Source: Pseudomonas orientalis (lineage in GTDB: Bacteria > Pseudomonadota > Gammaproteobacteria > Pseudomonadales > Pseudomonadaceae). Taken from it: a stretch of 64,000 nucleotides of DNA. The position numbers were made by a program, and so were the translations under genes. Each line of letters starts with the position of its first letter. Position 1 is the stretch's first letter. Under the pieces are notes generated by a model. It had not been told where the DNA came from. It worked only from the letters and a program-made list of their open reading frames with translations, and ran no database searches. Of this stretch, positions 33,497 through 42,418 are shown piece after piece. Location of the stretch: the NCBI RefSeq assembly GCF_002934065.1, contig NZ_CP018049.1:4400501-4464500 (forward strand), in the 5' to 3' direction.

Positions 33497-34840
33497 ATGT
33501 CGACCTGTTCCGTACATCCGCTGCCCTATCGGGCCAACCCCGCCGAGTACTTTTCGGCGATTCGCCATGCCCCTGGCGCGGTGCTGCTCGACAGCGGCCG
33601 GCCGGCTGCCGAGCGTGGCCGTTACGACCTGCTCAGCGCCTGGCCGGAGGCGACCTTCGCGGTTGAGCCTGAGGAGCGCGGCGACAATTTCCTGCAACGC
33701 TTGCGCGATAGCCTGACGAACTTGGGCGAAGCGGCGCTGCCCGCCGGTGCAGAGCTGCCCTTTGCCGGTGGTTTGATCGGCTACCTGAGTTATGACTTCG
33801 GCCGCCACCTGGAACACATGCCCCACTTGGCGGTAGACGATTTGCACCTGCCGGACGCGCGCCTGGGCCTGTATGCCTGGGCGCTGATCAGTGATCACCA
33901 GGCGCAGACCAGCCAGCTGGTGTTTCACCCCACACTGGGCGACCGTGAGCGGCAGCGCCTGATTGCCTTGTTCAGTCGGCCATTCACTGCGTCAACGGCC
34001 AGCTTCACGCTGCAAGGCCCCATGGCGCCAGACCTCACGGCCGAGGCGTACCGCCAGGCCATCGTGCGCATCCAGGACTACATCCAGGCCGGTGACTGCT
34101 ATCAGGTCAACTTCGCCCAGCGTTTTCGCGCGCCGTGCGCCGGTGATCCCTGGGTGGCTTACTGCGCATTGCGCCAAGCGTGCCCGACGCCGTTCTCCGG
34201 ATTTCAGAGCCTGCCGGATCACGGTGCGGTATTGAGCCTGTCGCCCGAGCGTTTCGTGCGGATCAGCGAGCGCCATGTCGAAACCCGCCCGATCAAGGGC
34301 ACCCGCCCCCGTGGCCTGACACCCCAGGAAGACGCCGCGCACGCCGACGAACTGTTGGCCAGCCCCAAGGACCGCGCGGAAAACCTGATGATCGTCGACC
34401 TGCTGCGCAACGACCTCGGCCGCAGTTGCCGAATCGGCTCGGTAAACGTACCGGAGCTGTTCAGCCTGGAAAGCTACCCCAACGTGCATCACCTGGTCAG
34501 CAGCGTCACCGGCACGCTGGCCGACGACAAGGATGCCCTCGACCTCATCGAAGGCAGCTTCCCCGGCGGTTCAATCACCGGCGCGCCGAAGATCCGCGCC
34601 ATGCAGATCATCGACGAACTGGAGCCGACCCGACGTGGCTTGTACTGCGGTTCACTGATGTACCTGGACGTGCGCGGCGAAATGGACAGCTCCATTGCCA
34701 TCCGCAGCCTGCTGGTCAAGGACGGGCAGGTGTGCTGCTGGGGCGGCGGCGGGATCGTGGCGGACTCCCAGTGGGAGGCGGAATATCAGGAGTCGCTGAC
34801 CAAGGTACGGGTGTTGTTACACACCCTGGAAAGTTTGTAA
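33497..34840 (+). CDS. pabB: Aminodeoxychorismate synthase component I
   Basis: A 447-residue chorismate-utilising enzyme that with PabA makes 4-amino-4-deoxychorismate for folate. It shows the anthranilate-synthase-I N-domain and the chorismate domain with RPIKGTRPRG, LMIVDLLRNDLGR and GSFPGGSITGAPK. PIKGT, with lysine, distinguishes PabB from TrpE (PIAGT). It stands alone here, on the plus strand opposite thrH. Confidence 0.95.
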   Translation: MSTCSVHPLPYRANPAEYFSAIRHAPGAVLLDSGRPAAERGRYDLLSAWPEATFAVEPEERGDNFLQRLRDSLTNLGEAALPAGAELPFAGGLIGYLSYDFGRHLEHMPHLAVDDLHLPDARLGLYAWALISDHQAQTSQLVFHPTLGDRERQRLIALFSRPFTASTASFTLQGPMAPDLTAEAYRQAIVRIQDYIQAGDCYQVNFAQRFRAPCAGDPWVAYCALRQACPTPFSGFQSLPDHGAVLSLSPERFVRISERHVETRPIKGTRPRGLTPQEDAAHADELLASPKDRAENLMIVDLLRNDLGRSCRIGSVNVPELFSLESYPNVHHLVSSVTGTLADDKDALDLIEGSFPGGSITGAPKIRAMQIIDELEPTRRGLYCGSLMYLDVRGEMDSSIAIRSLLVKDGQVCCWGGGGIVADSQWEAEYQESLTKVRVLLHTLESL

Positions 34841-34883
34841 AAGCGCAGTCCCTTCCGGGGGTTAGGCGGTGACGGAGCCGACG

Positions 34884-34969
34884 TCATCGGAGGCAAGCCC
34901 CCTTCCCACATTTACCCGCGTGCGTCCTGTTGGGACACGGTCGAATGTGGGAGGGGGCTTGCTCCCGAT
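34884..34969. repeat. Diverged REP pair between pabB and thrH
   Basis: A left unit CGGAGGCAAGCCCCCTTCCCAC (eroded by an extra T) and a right unit GTGGGAGGGGGCTTGCTCCCGAT with a T replacing a C. The two units face away from each other, the reverse of the standard REPIN order. It sits between the convergent pabB and thrH genes. Confidence 0.75.
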
Positions 34970-34994
34970 GAGGCCATCAGCCGCGCCGGATAAC

Positions 34995-35612
34995 TTACAG
35001 GCTCAACGGCCGATTCGACGCCTTGATAAACTCCCGCTTCAAATCCTCAAACGTGTGCACGGCCGGAAACTGCGGGAATTCACGAATCACATTGTCTGGC
35101 GCATGGAACAGAATTCCGCGATCAGCCTCACCCAGCATTGTGGTGTCGTTGTAGGAGTCGCCGGCGGCAATCACGCGGTAATACAGCGTCTTGAACGCCA
35201 GCACCGACTGGCGCTTGGGGTCTTTCTGGCGCAGTTGGTAACCGACCACCCGGTCGCTTTCATCGGTAATCAGGCGGTGGCAAAGCAAGGTCGGAAAGCC
35301 CAACTGGCGCATCAGCGGCTGGGAGAACTCATAGAAGGTGTCGGAGAGAATCACCACCTGGAAGCGTTCGCGCAGCCAGTTGACGAACTCGATGGCGCCG
35401 TCCAATGGCTTGAGTGTCGCGATCACCTGCTGGATATCGGCAAGCTTGAGCCCATGCTCGTCGAGGATACGCAGGCGCTGCTGCATCAACACGTCGTAGT
35501 CGGGAATGTCACGGGTGGTGGCGCGCAGGGATTCAATACCGGTTTTTTCGGCGAAGGCGATCCAGATTTCCGGAACCAGCACCCCTTCCAGGTCGAGACA
35601 GGCAATTTCCAC
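34995..35612 (-). CDS. thrH: ThrH phosphoserine phosphatase / homoserine phosphotransferase
   Basis: A 205-residue HAD protein whose N-terminus MEIACLDLEGVLVPEIW carries the ThrH-specific DLEG motif in place of DxDST. Downstream HAD motifs: VILSDTFYEFSQPL and AAGDSYNDTTMLG. P. aeruginosa ThrH dephosphorylates phosphoserine and can transfer phosphate to homoserine. The start is GTG with GGAGT six bases upstream. Confidence 0.94.
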   Translation of the reverse strand: MEIACLDLEGVLVPEIWIAFAEKTGIESLRATTRDIPDYDVLMQQRLRILDEHGLKLADIQQVIATLKPLDGAIEFVNWLRERFQVVILSDTFYEFSQPLMRQLGFPTLLCHRLITDESDRVVGYQLRQKDPKRQSVLAFKTLYYRVIAAGDSYNDTTMLGEADRGILFHAPDNVIREFPQFPAVHTFEDLKREFIKASNRPLSL

Positions 35613-35762
35613 AAGACACTCCGTTCGTATTATTCAAGTTGAGCGAGCAAAAGGACTGCCGAACTCTAGCGATTCAAGCACGCCGCCGCAACGCAGGGCG
35701 GATTTTGATACCATCGCCGCCTATAGAGCGCTCAGCGCCACTGACCTGTAGGAACCGTCCTG

Positions 35763-36497
35763 ATGAACCAAGCCTTCGACGTCGTTGAACTCGCCACGAC
35801 CTATGCCAACAAGTCCGCCCAGGACATCCTCAAGCTGGCGTTCAGCCAGTTCGGTGACGACCTGTGGATTTCCTTCAGCGGCGCCGAAGATGTGGTGCTG
35901 GTGGACATGGCCTGGAAACTGAACAAGAACGTCAAGGTGTTCAGCCTCGACACCGGCCGGCTGCACCCGGAAACCTATCGGTTTATCGAACAGGTGCGTG
36001 ACTTCTACAAGATCGACATCGAACTGATCTCGCCGGACCAGAGCAAGCTGGAACCCTTCGTCAAGGAGAAAGGCCTGTTCAGCTTCTATAAGGACGGTCA
36101 TGGCGAGTGCTGCGGCATTCGCAAGATCGAACCGTTGCGCCGCAAACTCGCAGGTGTACGCGCCTGGGCCACCGGCCAGCGCCGCGATCAGAGCCCGGGC
36201 ACCCGCAGTCAGGTGGCCGCGCTGGAAATTGATACGGCGTTCTCGACCCCGGAACGTACGCTGTACAAATTCAACCCGTTGGCGCAGATGACCAGTGAGG
36301 AAGTCTGGGGTTACATCCGCATGCTGGAGCTGCCTTATAACAGCTTGCATGAACGCGGCTTTATCAGCATCGGCTGCGAGCCCTGCACCCGCCCGGTATT
36401 GCCCAATCAGCACGAGCGTGAGGGCCGCTGGTGGTGGGAAGAGGCCACGCAGAAGGAATGCGGGCTGCATGCGGGGAACATCATCAGCAAGGCTTGA
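35763..36497 (+). CDS. cysH: Adenylylsulfate (APS) reductase
   Basis: A 244-residue thioredoxin-dependent reductase of the [4Fe-4S] class: cysteines C116-C117 (ECCGIRK) and C205-x2-C208 (GCEPCTR) bind the cluster that marks APS rather than PAPS reductases. The catalytic cysteine is C233 in KECGLH near the C-terminus. It yields sulfite for cysteine synthesis. P. aeruginosa has the same thrH/cysH neighbours. AGGA lies eight bases before the ATG. Confidence 0.95.
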   Translation: MNQAFDVVELATTYANKSAQDILKLAFSQFGDDLWISFSGAEDVVLVDMAWKLNKNVKVFSLDTGRLHPETYRFIEQVRDFYKIDIELISPDQSKLEPFVKEKGLFSFYKDGHGECCGIRKIEPLRRKLAGVRAWATGQRRDQSPGTRSQVAALEIDTAFSTPERTLYKFNPLAQMTSEEVWGYIRMLELPYNSLHERGFISIGCEPCTRPVLPNQHEREGRWWWEEATQKECGLHAGNIISKA

Positions 36498-36516
36498 AGT
36501 TGATGCGGTAAAACAT

Positions 36517-36603
36517 GTGGGAGGGGGCTTGCCCCCGATGAGGGAGTGTCAGTAGGCACATCTGTAACTGGCCCCCTGCAATCGGGGGCAAGCCCCCTCC
36601 CAC
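36517..36603. repeat. REP doublet (REPIN), near-twin of the copy at the right end
   Basis: Standard GTGGGAGGGGGCTTGCCCCCGATG left arm and inverted right arm. The loop (AGGGAGTGTCAGTAGGCACA...) is nearly the same as that of the truncated element at 63911-63983, differing at a few positions. Confidence 0.9.
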
Positions 36604-36963
36604 ATTGGATTCGCGTTGGCGATTAGAATGTACACACACCTGTAACCATCGGTGCCATTTATGTGTGCAATCGAACTCGAAGCGCACCAAAACGTAACAC
36701 TTCCTTTCTAAATTTTTCCGCTCCCCTGGTTCAATCCCCCTCGTTGAGAAAATAAATAGCTGTTCGAACGGTCAATTTATATCGCTTTAAATTCAGCCAT
36801 TTATTTAATATCCAATAAAAACGAAATTAACCACGCCGTTCATAGATCGAAAACTGGCACGCATGTGGCTTAAGGGTAGTTACGCTTTGTATACAATAAA
36901 TACAAAACCTACATACACTTTGCCATCTGCCGCATTGCTGCGGATGTGCTGGAGCCCGCCGGA
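36604..36963. other. AT-rich regulatory intergenic region before the NCS1 permease
   Basis: About 360 bp without a supportable gene. The middle (36700-36840) is clearly AT-richer than the surroundings and looks like promoter DNA. The only discrete signal I see is the TTGTATACAA palindrome reported separately. Confidence 0.6.
36887..36906. promoter_or_regulatory. GntR-type operator candidate
   Basis: TTGTATACAA (36887-36896) is a perfect palindrome, and a wider perfect inverted repeat TTTGTAT-N7-ATACAAA spans 36886-36906. Such boxes are typical for GntR-family repressors. It lies about 57 bp before the permease ATG. No GntR gene is adjacent. Confidence 0.55.
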
Positions 36964-38493
36964 ATGCGTACAAGCCTCTCGAATAACATCGCATTGGATC
37001 TGCCCTCCTCCGCCCTCAATCCCGAGGCAGCCAGCCCCGGCCCGCTGGTTCTCAGCCCACGCCTGCACAACAAGGACCTGGCGCCGACCAAGGCCGAAGG
37101 GCGTCGCTGGGGGCGCTACAGCATCTTTGCGCTGTGGACCAATGACGTGCACAACATCGCCAACTATTCATTCGCCATAGGCTTGTATGCATTGGGCCTG
37201 GGCGGTTGGCAGATTCTGCTGTCACTGGGGATAGGCGCGGCACTGGTGTACTTTTTCATGAACCTGTCGGGGTACATGGGCCAGAAGACCGGCGTGCCGT
37301 TCCCGGTAATCAGCCGTATCAGCTTCGGTATCCATGGCGCTCAGATTCCGGCGTTGATTCGTGCGGTGATTGCGATTGCCTGGTTCGGCATCCAGACCTA
37401 CCTGGCATCGGTGGTTTTCCGGGTGCTGCTGACGGCGATTCATCCAGGGTTTGCCGACTACGACCACAACTCGATTCTCGGCCTGTCATCGCTCGGCTGG
37501 GCGTGTTTCGTGGCGATCTGGCTGGTGCAATTGGTGATCCTGGCCTATGGCATGGAAATGGTACGTCGCTATGAAGGATTCGCCGGACCGGTGATTCTGC
37601 TCACCGTGGCCTCGCTGGCCGGCTGGATGTACTTCCAGGCAGGCGGCCACATTGCCTGGTCGATCCGCGAACCGCTGAGCGGCGGCGAGATGTGGCGCAA
37701 TATCTTTGCCGGAGGCGCGCTGTGGCTGGCGATCTACGGCACGCTGATCCTCAACTTCTGCGACTTCGCACGCTCTTCGCCCTGCCGCAGGACGATCCTG
37801 GTGGGTAATTTCTGGGGCCTGCCGGTGAATATTCTGGTGTTCGCCGCCATCACCGTGCTGCTGTGCGGCGGGCAGTTCCAGCTCAATGGCCGGGTGATCG
37901 AAAGCCCGACCGAAATCATCGCCGCCATTCCCAATACCTTCTTTCTTGTGCTCGGCTGCCTGGCCTTCCTGATCGTCACGGTGGCGGTGAACATCATGGC
38001 CAACTTCGTCGCCCCGGCGTTTGTACTGAGCAACCTGGCGCCCAGGTACCTGAACTTCCGTCGCGCCGGGCTGATCAGCGCCACCGTCGCGGTGTTGATC
38101 TTGCCGTGGAATCTCTACAACAGCCCGTTGGTGATCGTGTATTTCCTGTCCGGCCTGGGCGCACTGCTGGGGCCGTTGTATGGGGTGATCATGGTCGACT
38201 ACTGGCTGATCCGCAAAAGCCAGGTGGATGTACCGCAACTCTACAGCGAAGACGCGCAGGGGGTTTATTACTACAGCCGGGGCGTGAACCTGCGCGCGGT
38301 GGCGGCGTTCGTTCCGGCAGCGGTGATTGCCATCCTGCTGGCGTTGTTGCCCGGGTTTGCCAGCGTTTCGCCGTTCTCCTGGCTGTTTGGCGCTGGTATT
38401 GCAGGGTTGCTCTACCTGCTGATCGCCAAGCGCCAGCCGTTCTACGCCGATGTCAGCGGCGAAAGCATTGCCGTCGATAACGTCAGTCATTAA
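36964..38493 (+). CDS. NCS1-family permease (hydantoin/allantoin/nucleobase type)
   Basis: A 509-residue transporter with about twelve membrane helices. NDVHNIANYSFAIGLY (first helix) and the later NFCDFARSS and NIMANFVAPAFVLSNL are typical of NCS1 symporters for cytosine, allantoin, uracil or hydantoins. The next gene is a hydantoin/allantoin-racemase-like protein, so a ring amide is the likely substrate. ATG 36964 is chosen; a GTG six codons upstream is possible. Confidence 0.9.
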   Translation: MRTSLSNNIALDLPSSALNPEAASPGPLVLSPRLHNKDLAPTKAEGRRWGRYSIFALWTNDVHNIANYSFAIGLYALGLGGWQILLSLGIGAALVYFFMNLSGYMGQKTGVPFPVISRISFGIHGAQIPALIRAVIAIAWFGIQTYLASVVFRVLLTAIHPGFADYDHNSILGLSSLGWACFVAIWLVQLVILAYGMEMVRRYEGFAGPVILLTVASLAGWMYFQAGGHIAWSIREPLSGGEMWRNIFAGGALWLAIYGTLILNFCDFARSSPCRRTILVGNFWGLPVNILVFAAITVLLCGGQFQLNGRVIESPTEIIAAIPNTFFLVLGCLAFLIVTVAVNIMANFVAPAFVLSNLAPRYLNFRRAGLISATVAVLILPWNLYNSPLVIVYFLSGLGALLGPLYGVIMVDYWLIRKSQVDVPQLYSEDAQGVYYYSRGVNLRAVAAFVPAAVIAILLALLPGFASVSPFSWLFGAGIAGLLYLLIAKRQPFYADVSGESIAVDNVSH

Positions 38494-38506
38494 ACAAGGA
38501 CATTCC

Positions 38507-39235
38507 ATGCGAATCCTCGTGGTCAACGTCAACACCACCGAATCCATCACCCAGACTATCGCTGAGCAGGCCAGAAGCGTGGCCTCGCCGGGCACCGAGA
38601 TTGTGGGGCTGACCCCCTACTTCGGGGCCGAGTCGGTGGAGGGCAACTTTGAAAGCTACCTGGCCGCCATCGCCGTAATGGACCGCGTAATGGCCTACGA
38701 CCAGCCGTTTGATGCAGTGATCCAGGCCGGCTACGGCGAGCATGGCCGCGAAGGCTTGCAGGAATTGCTCAACGTGCCGGTGGTGGATATCACCGAGGCC
38801 GCGGCCAGCACGGCGATGTTCCTGGGCCATGCCTACTCGGTGGTGACCACCCTGGACCGCACCGTGCCACTGATCGAAGACCGACTGAAACTCGCCGGCC
38901 TGTACCAGCGCTGCGCCTCGGTGCGGGCCAGCGGCATGGCGGTGCTGGAGTTGGAAGAAGACCCGGTGGCGGCCATGGAAGCGATCGTGCGCCAGGCGGA
39001 ACTGGCCATCCTTGAGGACAAGGCGGAAGTGATCTGCCTGGGCTGCGGCGGCATGGCCGGGCTGGACGAGCAGATTCGCCAGCGCACCGGGGTGCCGGTG
39101 GTGGACGGGGTGACGGCGGCGGTGACGATCGCTGAGTCGCTGGTGCGGTTGGGGTTGTCGACGTCCAAGGTCAGGACCTATGCGGCGCCAAGGCCGAAGA
39201 AAATCCTGGGCTGGCCCGGCAAGTTCGGCCACTGA
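38507..39235 (+). CDS. Asp/Glu/hydantoin racemase family protein lacking the first catalytic cysteine
   Basis: A 242-residue protein of the HyuE/HpxA racemase family (N-terminus MRILVVNVNTTESIT; SVVTTLDRTVPLIED; VICLGCGGMAG). Family racemases use two cysteines, one near residue 75 in a CFGDPG-like motif and one near 180. Here the first motif reads AGYGEHG, with Gly75 for cysteine, while C180 is kept. A single cysteine in this fold can still support isomerase or decarboxylase chemistry, as in arylmalonate decarboxylase. The gene is 13 bp after the permease and shares its transcript. Confidence 0.88.
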   Translation: MRILVVNVNTTESITQTIAEQARSVASPGTEIVGLTPYFGAESVEGNFESYLAAIAVMDRVMAYDQPFDAVIQAGYGEHGREGLQELLNVPVVDITEAAASTAMFLGHAYSVVTTLDRTVPLIEDRLKLAGLYQRCASVRASGMAVLELEEDPVAAMEAIVRQAELAILEDKAEVICLGCGGMAGLDEQIRQRTGVPVVDGVTAAVTIAESLVRLGLSTSKVRTYAAPRPKKILGWPGKFGH

Positions 39236-39244
39236 AGATCAACT

Positions 39245-39269
39245 GTGGGAGGGGCTTGCCCCCTCCCAC
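39245..39269. repeat. Single REP palindrome between the convergent racemase and LysR genes
   Basis: GTGGGAGGGG-CTTGC-CCCCTCCCAC: a perfect 10-bp stem in the 48-bp gap between the two convergent stops, so a likely shared 3'-end hairpin. Confidence 0.7.
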
Positions 39270-39283
39270 ACTTGGAATTCTGT

Positions 39284-40213
39284 TTACTTTGCGACCGCAC
39301 TGAATCTGCGGCCCAATTGCTGCTCGGAAAACTGCTCGATCACAAAATCCACAAACGCCCGGGTCTTGCCGGGCAGCAACTTGTGCTCGGCGTAGTAGAT
39401 GGAGATATTGCCGTCATCTACATACCAGTCCGGCAACACCCGCACCACCGCGCCGCTGTCGAGGAACGGCACGGCCATCGGCAGGCTGACCAGCGCAATG
39501 CCCAGGCCCTGGGCGCTGGCGCAGCAGGCGGCCTCGGAATCACTCATGGTCATGGCGGGCTTGAGCAGCAGTGGGCTGTGCTCGCGCTCGCGGTGGGTCA
39601 GTTGCCATGAGCGCACCCGGCCTGTCTGCGGCGAGCGGATCAGGATGCCGTGGCAGCGCGACAAATCCTCGGGCGCACGCACTGCGGGGTGTTGCGCCAG
39701 ATAAGCCGGCGACGCCACCAGTACCCGGTGCGCCGGGGTCAACGTGCGCGCCACCACGCCCTGGGGCAGTTCAAAGCCACCGCCAATGGCGGCGTCGAAG
39801 CCCTGGCCGATCAAGTCCACCTGGCGGTTATCGAAGTGCCAATCCGGGCTGATCGCCGGAAAGCGCCGCATGAATTCACCCAGCAACGGCATCACATAGC
39901 GATTGCCAAACACCGTACCCATGCTCACCTTCAGCGTGCCCACCGGTCGCCCCTCGGCGCTGGCCAGGTTGGCCACGGCGTTCTGAATCGTCGTGAGGCT
40001 CCCGCTGACTTCGCCCAGGAACAGCTTGCCGGCTTCGGTCAGGGTCAGGCGCCGGGTGCTGCGCTGAAACAGCCTGACGCCCAGGCGCGCTTCCAGTTTG
40101 GCCACGCTTTTACCGACCGCCGCCGGCGTCAGGCTGAGGTGTCGCGCAGCCTCGGCGAAGCTGCCCCCCTCGGCGCTGCGCACAAAGCATTCGATACTGC
40201 CAAAGCTCTCCAT
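39284..40213 (-). CDS. LysR-family transcriptional regulator
   Basis: A 309-residue LysR regulator with an N-terminal HTH (SFAEAARHLSLTPAAVGKSVAKLEARLGVRLFQR, residues about 17-50) and an effector domain. It is of the CrgA/AaeR-like group (VLPDWYVDDGNISIYY; KTRAFVDFVIE). It is divergent from the SDR oxidoreductase, with 106 bp between start codons, and is expected to regulate it. Confidence 0.93.
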   Translation of the reverse strand: MESFGSIECFVRSAEGGSFAEAARHLSLTPAAVGKSVAKLEARLGVRLFQRSTRRLTLTEAGKLFLGEVSGSLTTIQNAVANLASAEGRPVGTLKVSMGTVFGNRYVMPLLGEFMRRFPAISPDWHFDNRQVDLIGQGFDAAIGGGFELPQGVVARTLTPAHRVLVASPAYLAQHPAVRAPEDLSRCHGILIRSPQTGRVRSWQLTHREREHSPLLLKPAMTMSDSEAACCASAQGLGIALVSLPMAVPFLDSGAVVRVLPDWYVDDGNISIYYAEHKLLPGKTRAFVDFVIEQFSEQQLGRRFSAVAK

Positions 40214-40319
40214 GACCCGCCACTCTAAACTTTTGGTTTACACAGACTATAGCAATCACGCTCTACCGGCCTGGTCGCGTGAGGCCGATACTCGGCTCAT
40301 CAACTACTTGGAGATCGAC

Positions 40320-41066
40320 ATGACTACTGCAACCCTCACTGGCAAAGTCGCCTTGGTTCAAGGCGGTTCCCGTGGCATCGGCGCGGCCATCGTCAAGCGC
40401 CTGGCTGCGCAGGGCGCTGCCGTTGCCTTTACCTACGTCAGCTCGGCCGCCAAGGCGCAAGCCTTGCAGGACAGCGTGATCAGCGCAGGCGGCAAAGCCC
40501 TGGCAATCCACGCCGACAGCGCCGATGCCACAGCGATTCGCACGGCGGTCAACGCCACCGTCGAGGCGTTCGGGCGCCTGGATATCCTGGTGAACAACGC
40601 CGGCGTGCTGGCTATCGCCCCGCTGGAAGATTTCAAGCTTGAAGACTTCGACCAGACCTTGGCGGTCAATGTACGCAGCGTCTTTATTGCCACCCAGGAA
40701 GCCGCCAGACATATGGGCGAAGGTGGCCGCGTAATCAATATCGGCAGCACCAACGCCGAGCGCATGCCGTTTGGCGGTGGCGGCCCGTATGCGATGAGCA
40801 AGGCGGCGCTGGTAGGTTTGACCAAGGGGTTGGCGCGAGACCTGGGGCCACGAGGTATCACCATCAACAACGTGCAGCCAGGCCCGGTGGATACGGATAT
40901 GAACCCGGCGAACAGTGAGTTTGCCGAGAGCCTGATCGGGCTAATGGCGGTGGGGCGCTATGGCCATGTGGAGGAGATTGCCAGTTTTGTGGCCTATCTT
41001 GCCGGGCCGGAAGCGGGCTATATCACCGGTGCCAGCCTGACCATCGATGGGGGGTTCAGCGCCTGA
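40320..41066 (+). CDS. SDR-family NAD(P)H oxidoreductase
   Basis: A 248-residue classical short-chain dehydrogenase. Cofactor loop GGSRGIGA (residues about 16-23), NNAG at about 90, catalytic Ser in NIGSTNAE, YAMSK, and the C-terminal YITGASLTIDGGF. The annotated start at ATG 40320 is chosen over longer forms that overlap the LysR promoter. Substrate unknown. Such LysR/SDR divergons are often chemical-stress responsive. Confidence 0.92.
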   Translation: MTTATLTGKVALVQGGSRGIGAAIVKRLAAQGAAVAFTYVSSAAKAQALQDSVISAGGKALAIHADSADATAIRTAVNATVEAFGRLDILVNNAGVLAIAPLEDFKLEDFDQTLAVNVRSVFIATQEAARHMGEGGRVINIGSTNAERMPFGGGGPYAMSKAALVGLTKGLARDLGPRGITINNVQPGPVDTDMNPANSEFAESLIGLMAVGRYGHVEEIASFVAYLAGPEAGYITGASLTIDGGFSA

Positions 41067-41085
41067 GATTTTTACAACACTGCAT

Positions 41086-41167
41086 AGGCTTGCCCTAATG
41101 CCGTCTGTAGGAGCGAGCTTGCTCGCTCCTACAAAGGGCGGTGTACGCTTAACCAACTGGCAAGCCC
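41086..41167. repeat. REP element of the TAGGAGCGAGCTTGCTCGC class
   Basis: A perfect core hairpin TGTAGGAGCGAGC-TT-GCTCGCTCCTACA (41106-41133) inside flanks GGCTTGCCCTAATGCC and CTGGCAAGCCCC that also pair. The same flanks occur at 43726-43808. Confidence 0.8.
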
Positions 41168-41192
41168 CCCACATTTTCAGCCCTGTGCTGAA

Positions 41193-41879
41193 TCAGGACA
41201 TGGGTGGCAAGCCATAGGCCGCCAGATCAAAGTCCGCCAGTTTGCGGATGATCTGGTCGGCATGCTGATATTTACTGTCAGCCATGGCTTCATCGGGCAC
41301 GGCGATGGCGGTCATGTGCGCCGCTTTCGCCGCCGTCACGCCGAACGGCGAGTCCTCGAACACCAGGCAATCCTCAGGCGCCACGCCCAGGCGACGCGCT
41401 GCGGTGAGGAAGATATCCGGCGCAGGCTTGGCGGCGCCGACTTCCGGGTCGTCGGCGGTGACGATGGTGTCGAACAGGCCAAACCACTCGCGGTGCAAGG
41501 TGGTCTTGTGGCCGAACGAATTGCGCGACGAACTGGTGCCCACGGCAATCGGAATGTGATGCGCCTTCAAATGCCGCACCAACGCCTCGGCGCCAGGCAT
41601 GCCCAGGGCCTTGGGGAAACGCTCGCTCATCAGCGGCTCGCGAATCTCGAGAAACTCGGCCGGTGTGATCGGCAGGTCCAGCGCCTTGACGACGTAGTCG
41701 GCCAGGTCCTGTGCACCGCGCCCGATGATGTGCTGCTTGATGCTCCAGTCATAGGTGCGGCCGTAGCGTTCGGCAATAATTTGCGTGACTTCGGTGTAGA
41801 TGCCTTCGGTATCCAGCAACAACCCGTCCATGTCGAAAATCACAGCCTTGATCGGGACAGCGGTACGCGGTGCGTTCAT
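41193..41879 (-). CDS. HAD-superfamily phosphatase (beta-phosphoglucomutase-like)
   Basis: A 228-residue HAD IA hydrolase: FDMDGLLLDTEG (Asp16 nucleophile, Asp18), a helical cap, VGTSSSRNSF (motif II) and LVFEDSPFGV (motif IV). It resembles pseudouridine-5'-phosphatase and sugar-phosphate phosphatases; the substrate is not decided. ATG 41879 begins the conserved MNAPRTAVPIKAVIFD; an upstream in-frame extension of 36 residues lacks conservation features. Confidence 0.87.
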   Translation of the reverse strand: MNAPRTAVPIKAVIFDMDGLLLDTEGIYTEVTQIIAERYGRTYDWSIKQHIIGRGAQDLADYVVKALDLPITPAEFLEIREPLMSERFPKALGMPGAEALVRHLKAHHIPIAVGTSSSRNSFGHKTTLHREWFGLFDTIVTADDPEVGAAKPAPDIFLTAARRLGVAPEDCLVFEDSPFGVTAAKAAHMTAIAVPDEAMADSKYQHADQIIRKLADFDLAAYGLPPMS

Positions 41880-42106
41880 CACAACAGAAACCCTGGGGGG
41901 AAGACTAAAAGGATTCAGCACAATAGCGGCCCTGGTTGCCTGCAAGCAACCTTGGTGAAGCCCCGATAAGGCATTCATACCAAGCAACAGTTTTATCCGC
42001 TGGCGCGCCCGCGGCCGTCTAGGGTTTGTGAGTGAACAGTGATCTGCCTTTGACTACAATCTGAAAATGCACCTTGCAAACCTTATAAAAGACTTATTAA
42101 CCTCCA

Positions 42107-42418
42107 ATGAATTAGATCCACTGGACCCGCAAATCGGTCAAACAACTGCTTCGGTTGCATACCTACCATCAGCAACAGGTACGCAATGCGGTGTCAGCGC
42201 TTGAGCGCATGCCCGATGCAGTCAACGTCAAGGCGTTGGTTAACCACCCACACGGCTATCGGTTGCGGGTAGGTAATTACCGCGTCCTTTTCGACTGGGA
42301 CGGCGACATCCATGTGGTCAGCATTCAAGAGGTCAAGAAACGTGACGAACGAACCTACTGCCGTACAGATCATCCACAATATCGAGGGCAAGCCAGCCTT
42401 TGTGGTGATCCCCTATGA
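42107..42418 (+). pseudogene. RelE/ParE-type toxin with an early TAG codon
   Basis: The frame reads MN-stop-IHWTRKSVKQLLRL..., i.e. ATG at 42107, then a TAG at 42113-42115, then an intact RelE-type toxin through VNHPHGYRLRVGNYRVLF and VSIQEVKKRDERTY. The usual family N-terminus has a tryptophan at this place, so TGG to TAG is likely. A TTG at 42155 could restart but would lose the first strand and helix. The frame also runs 15 codons beyond RDERTY, where relatives stop. The antitoxin gene overlaps its 3' end. Probably inactivated; readthrough is not excluded. Confidence 0.6.
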
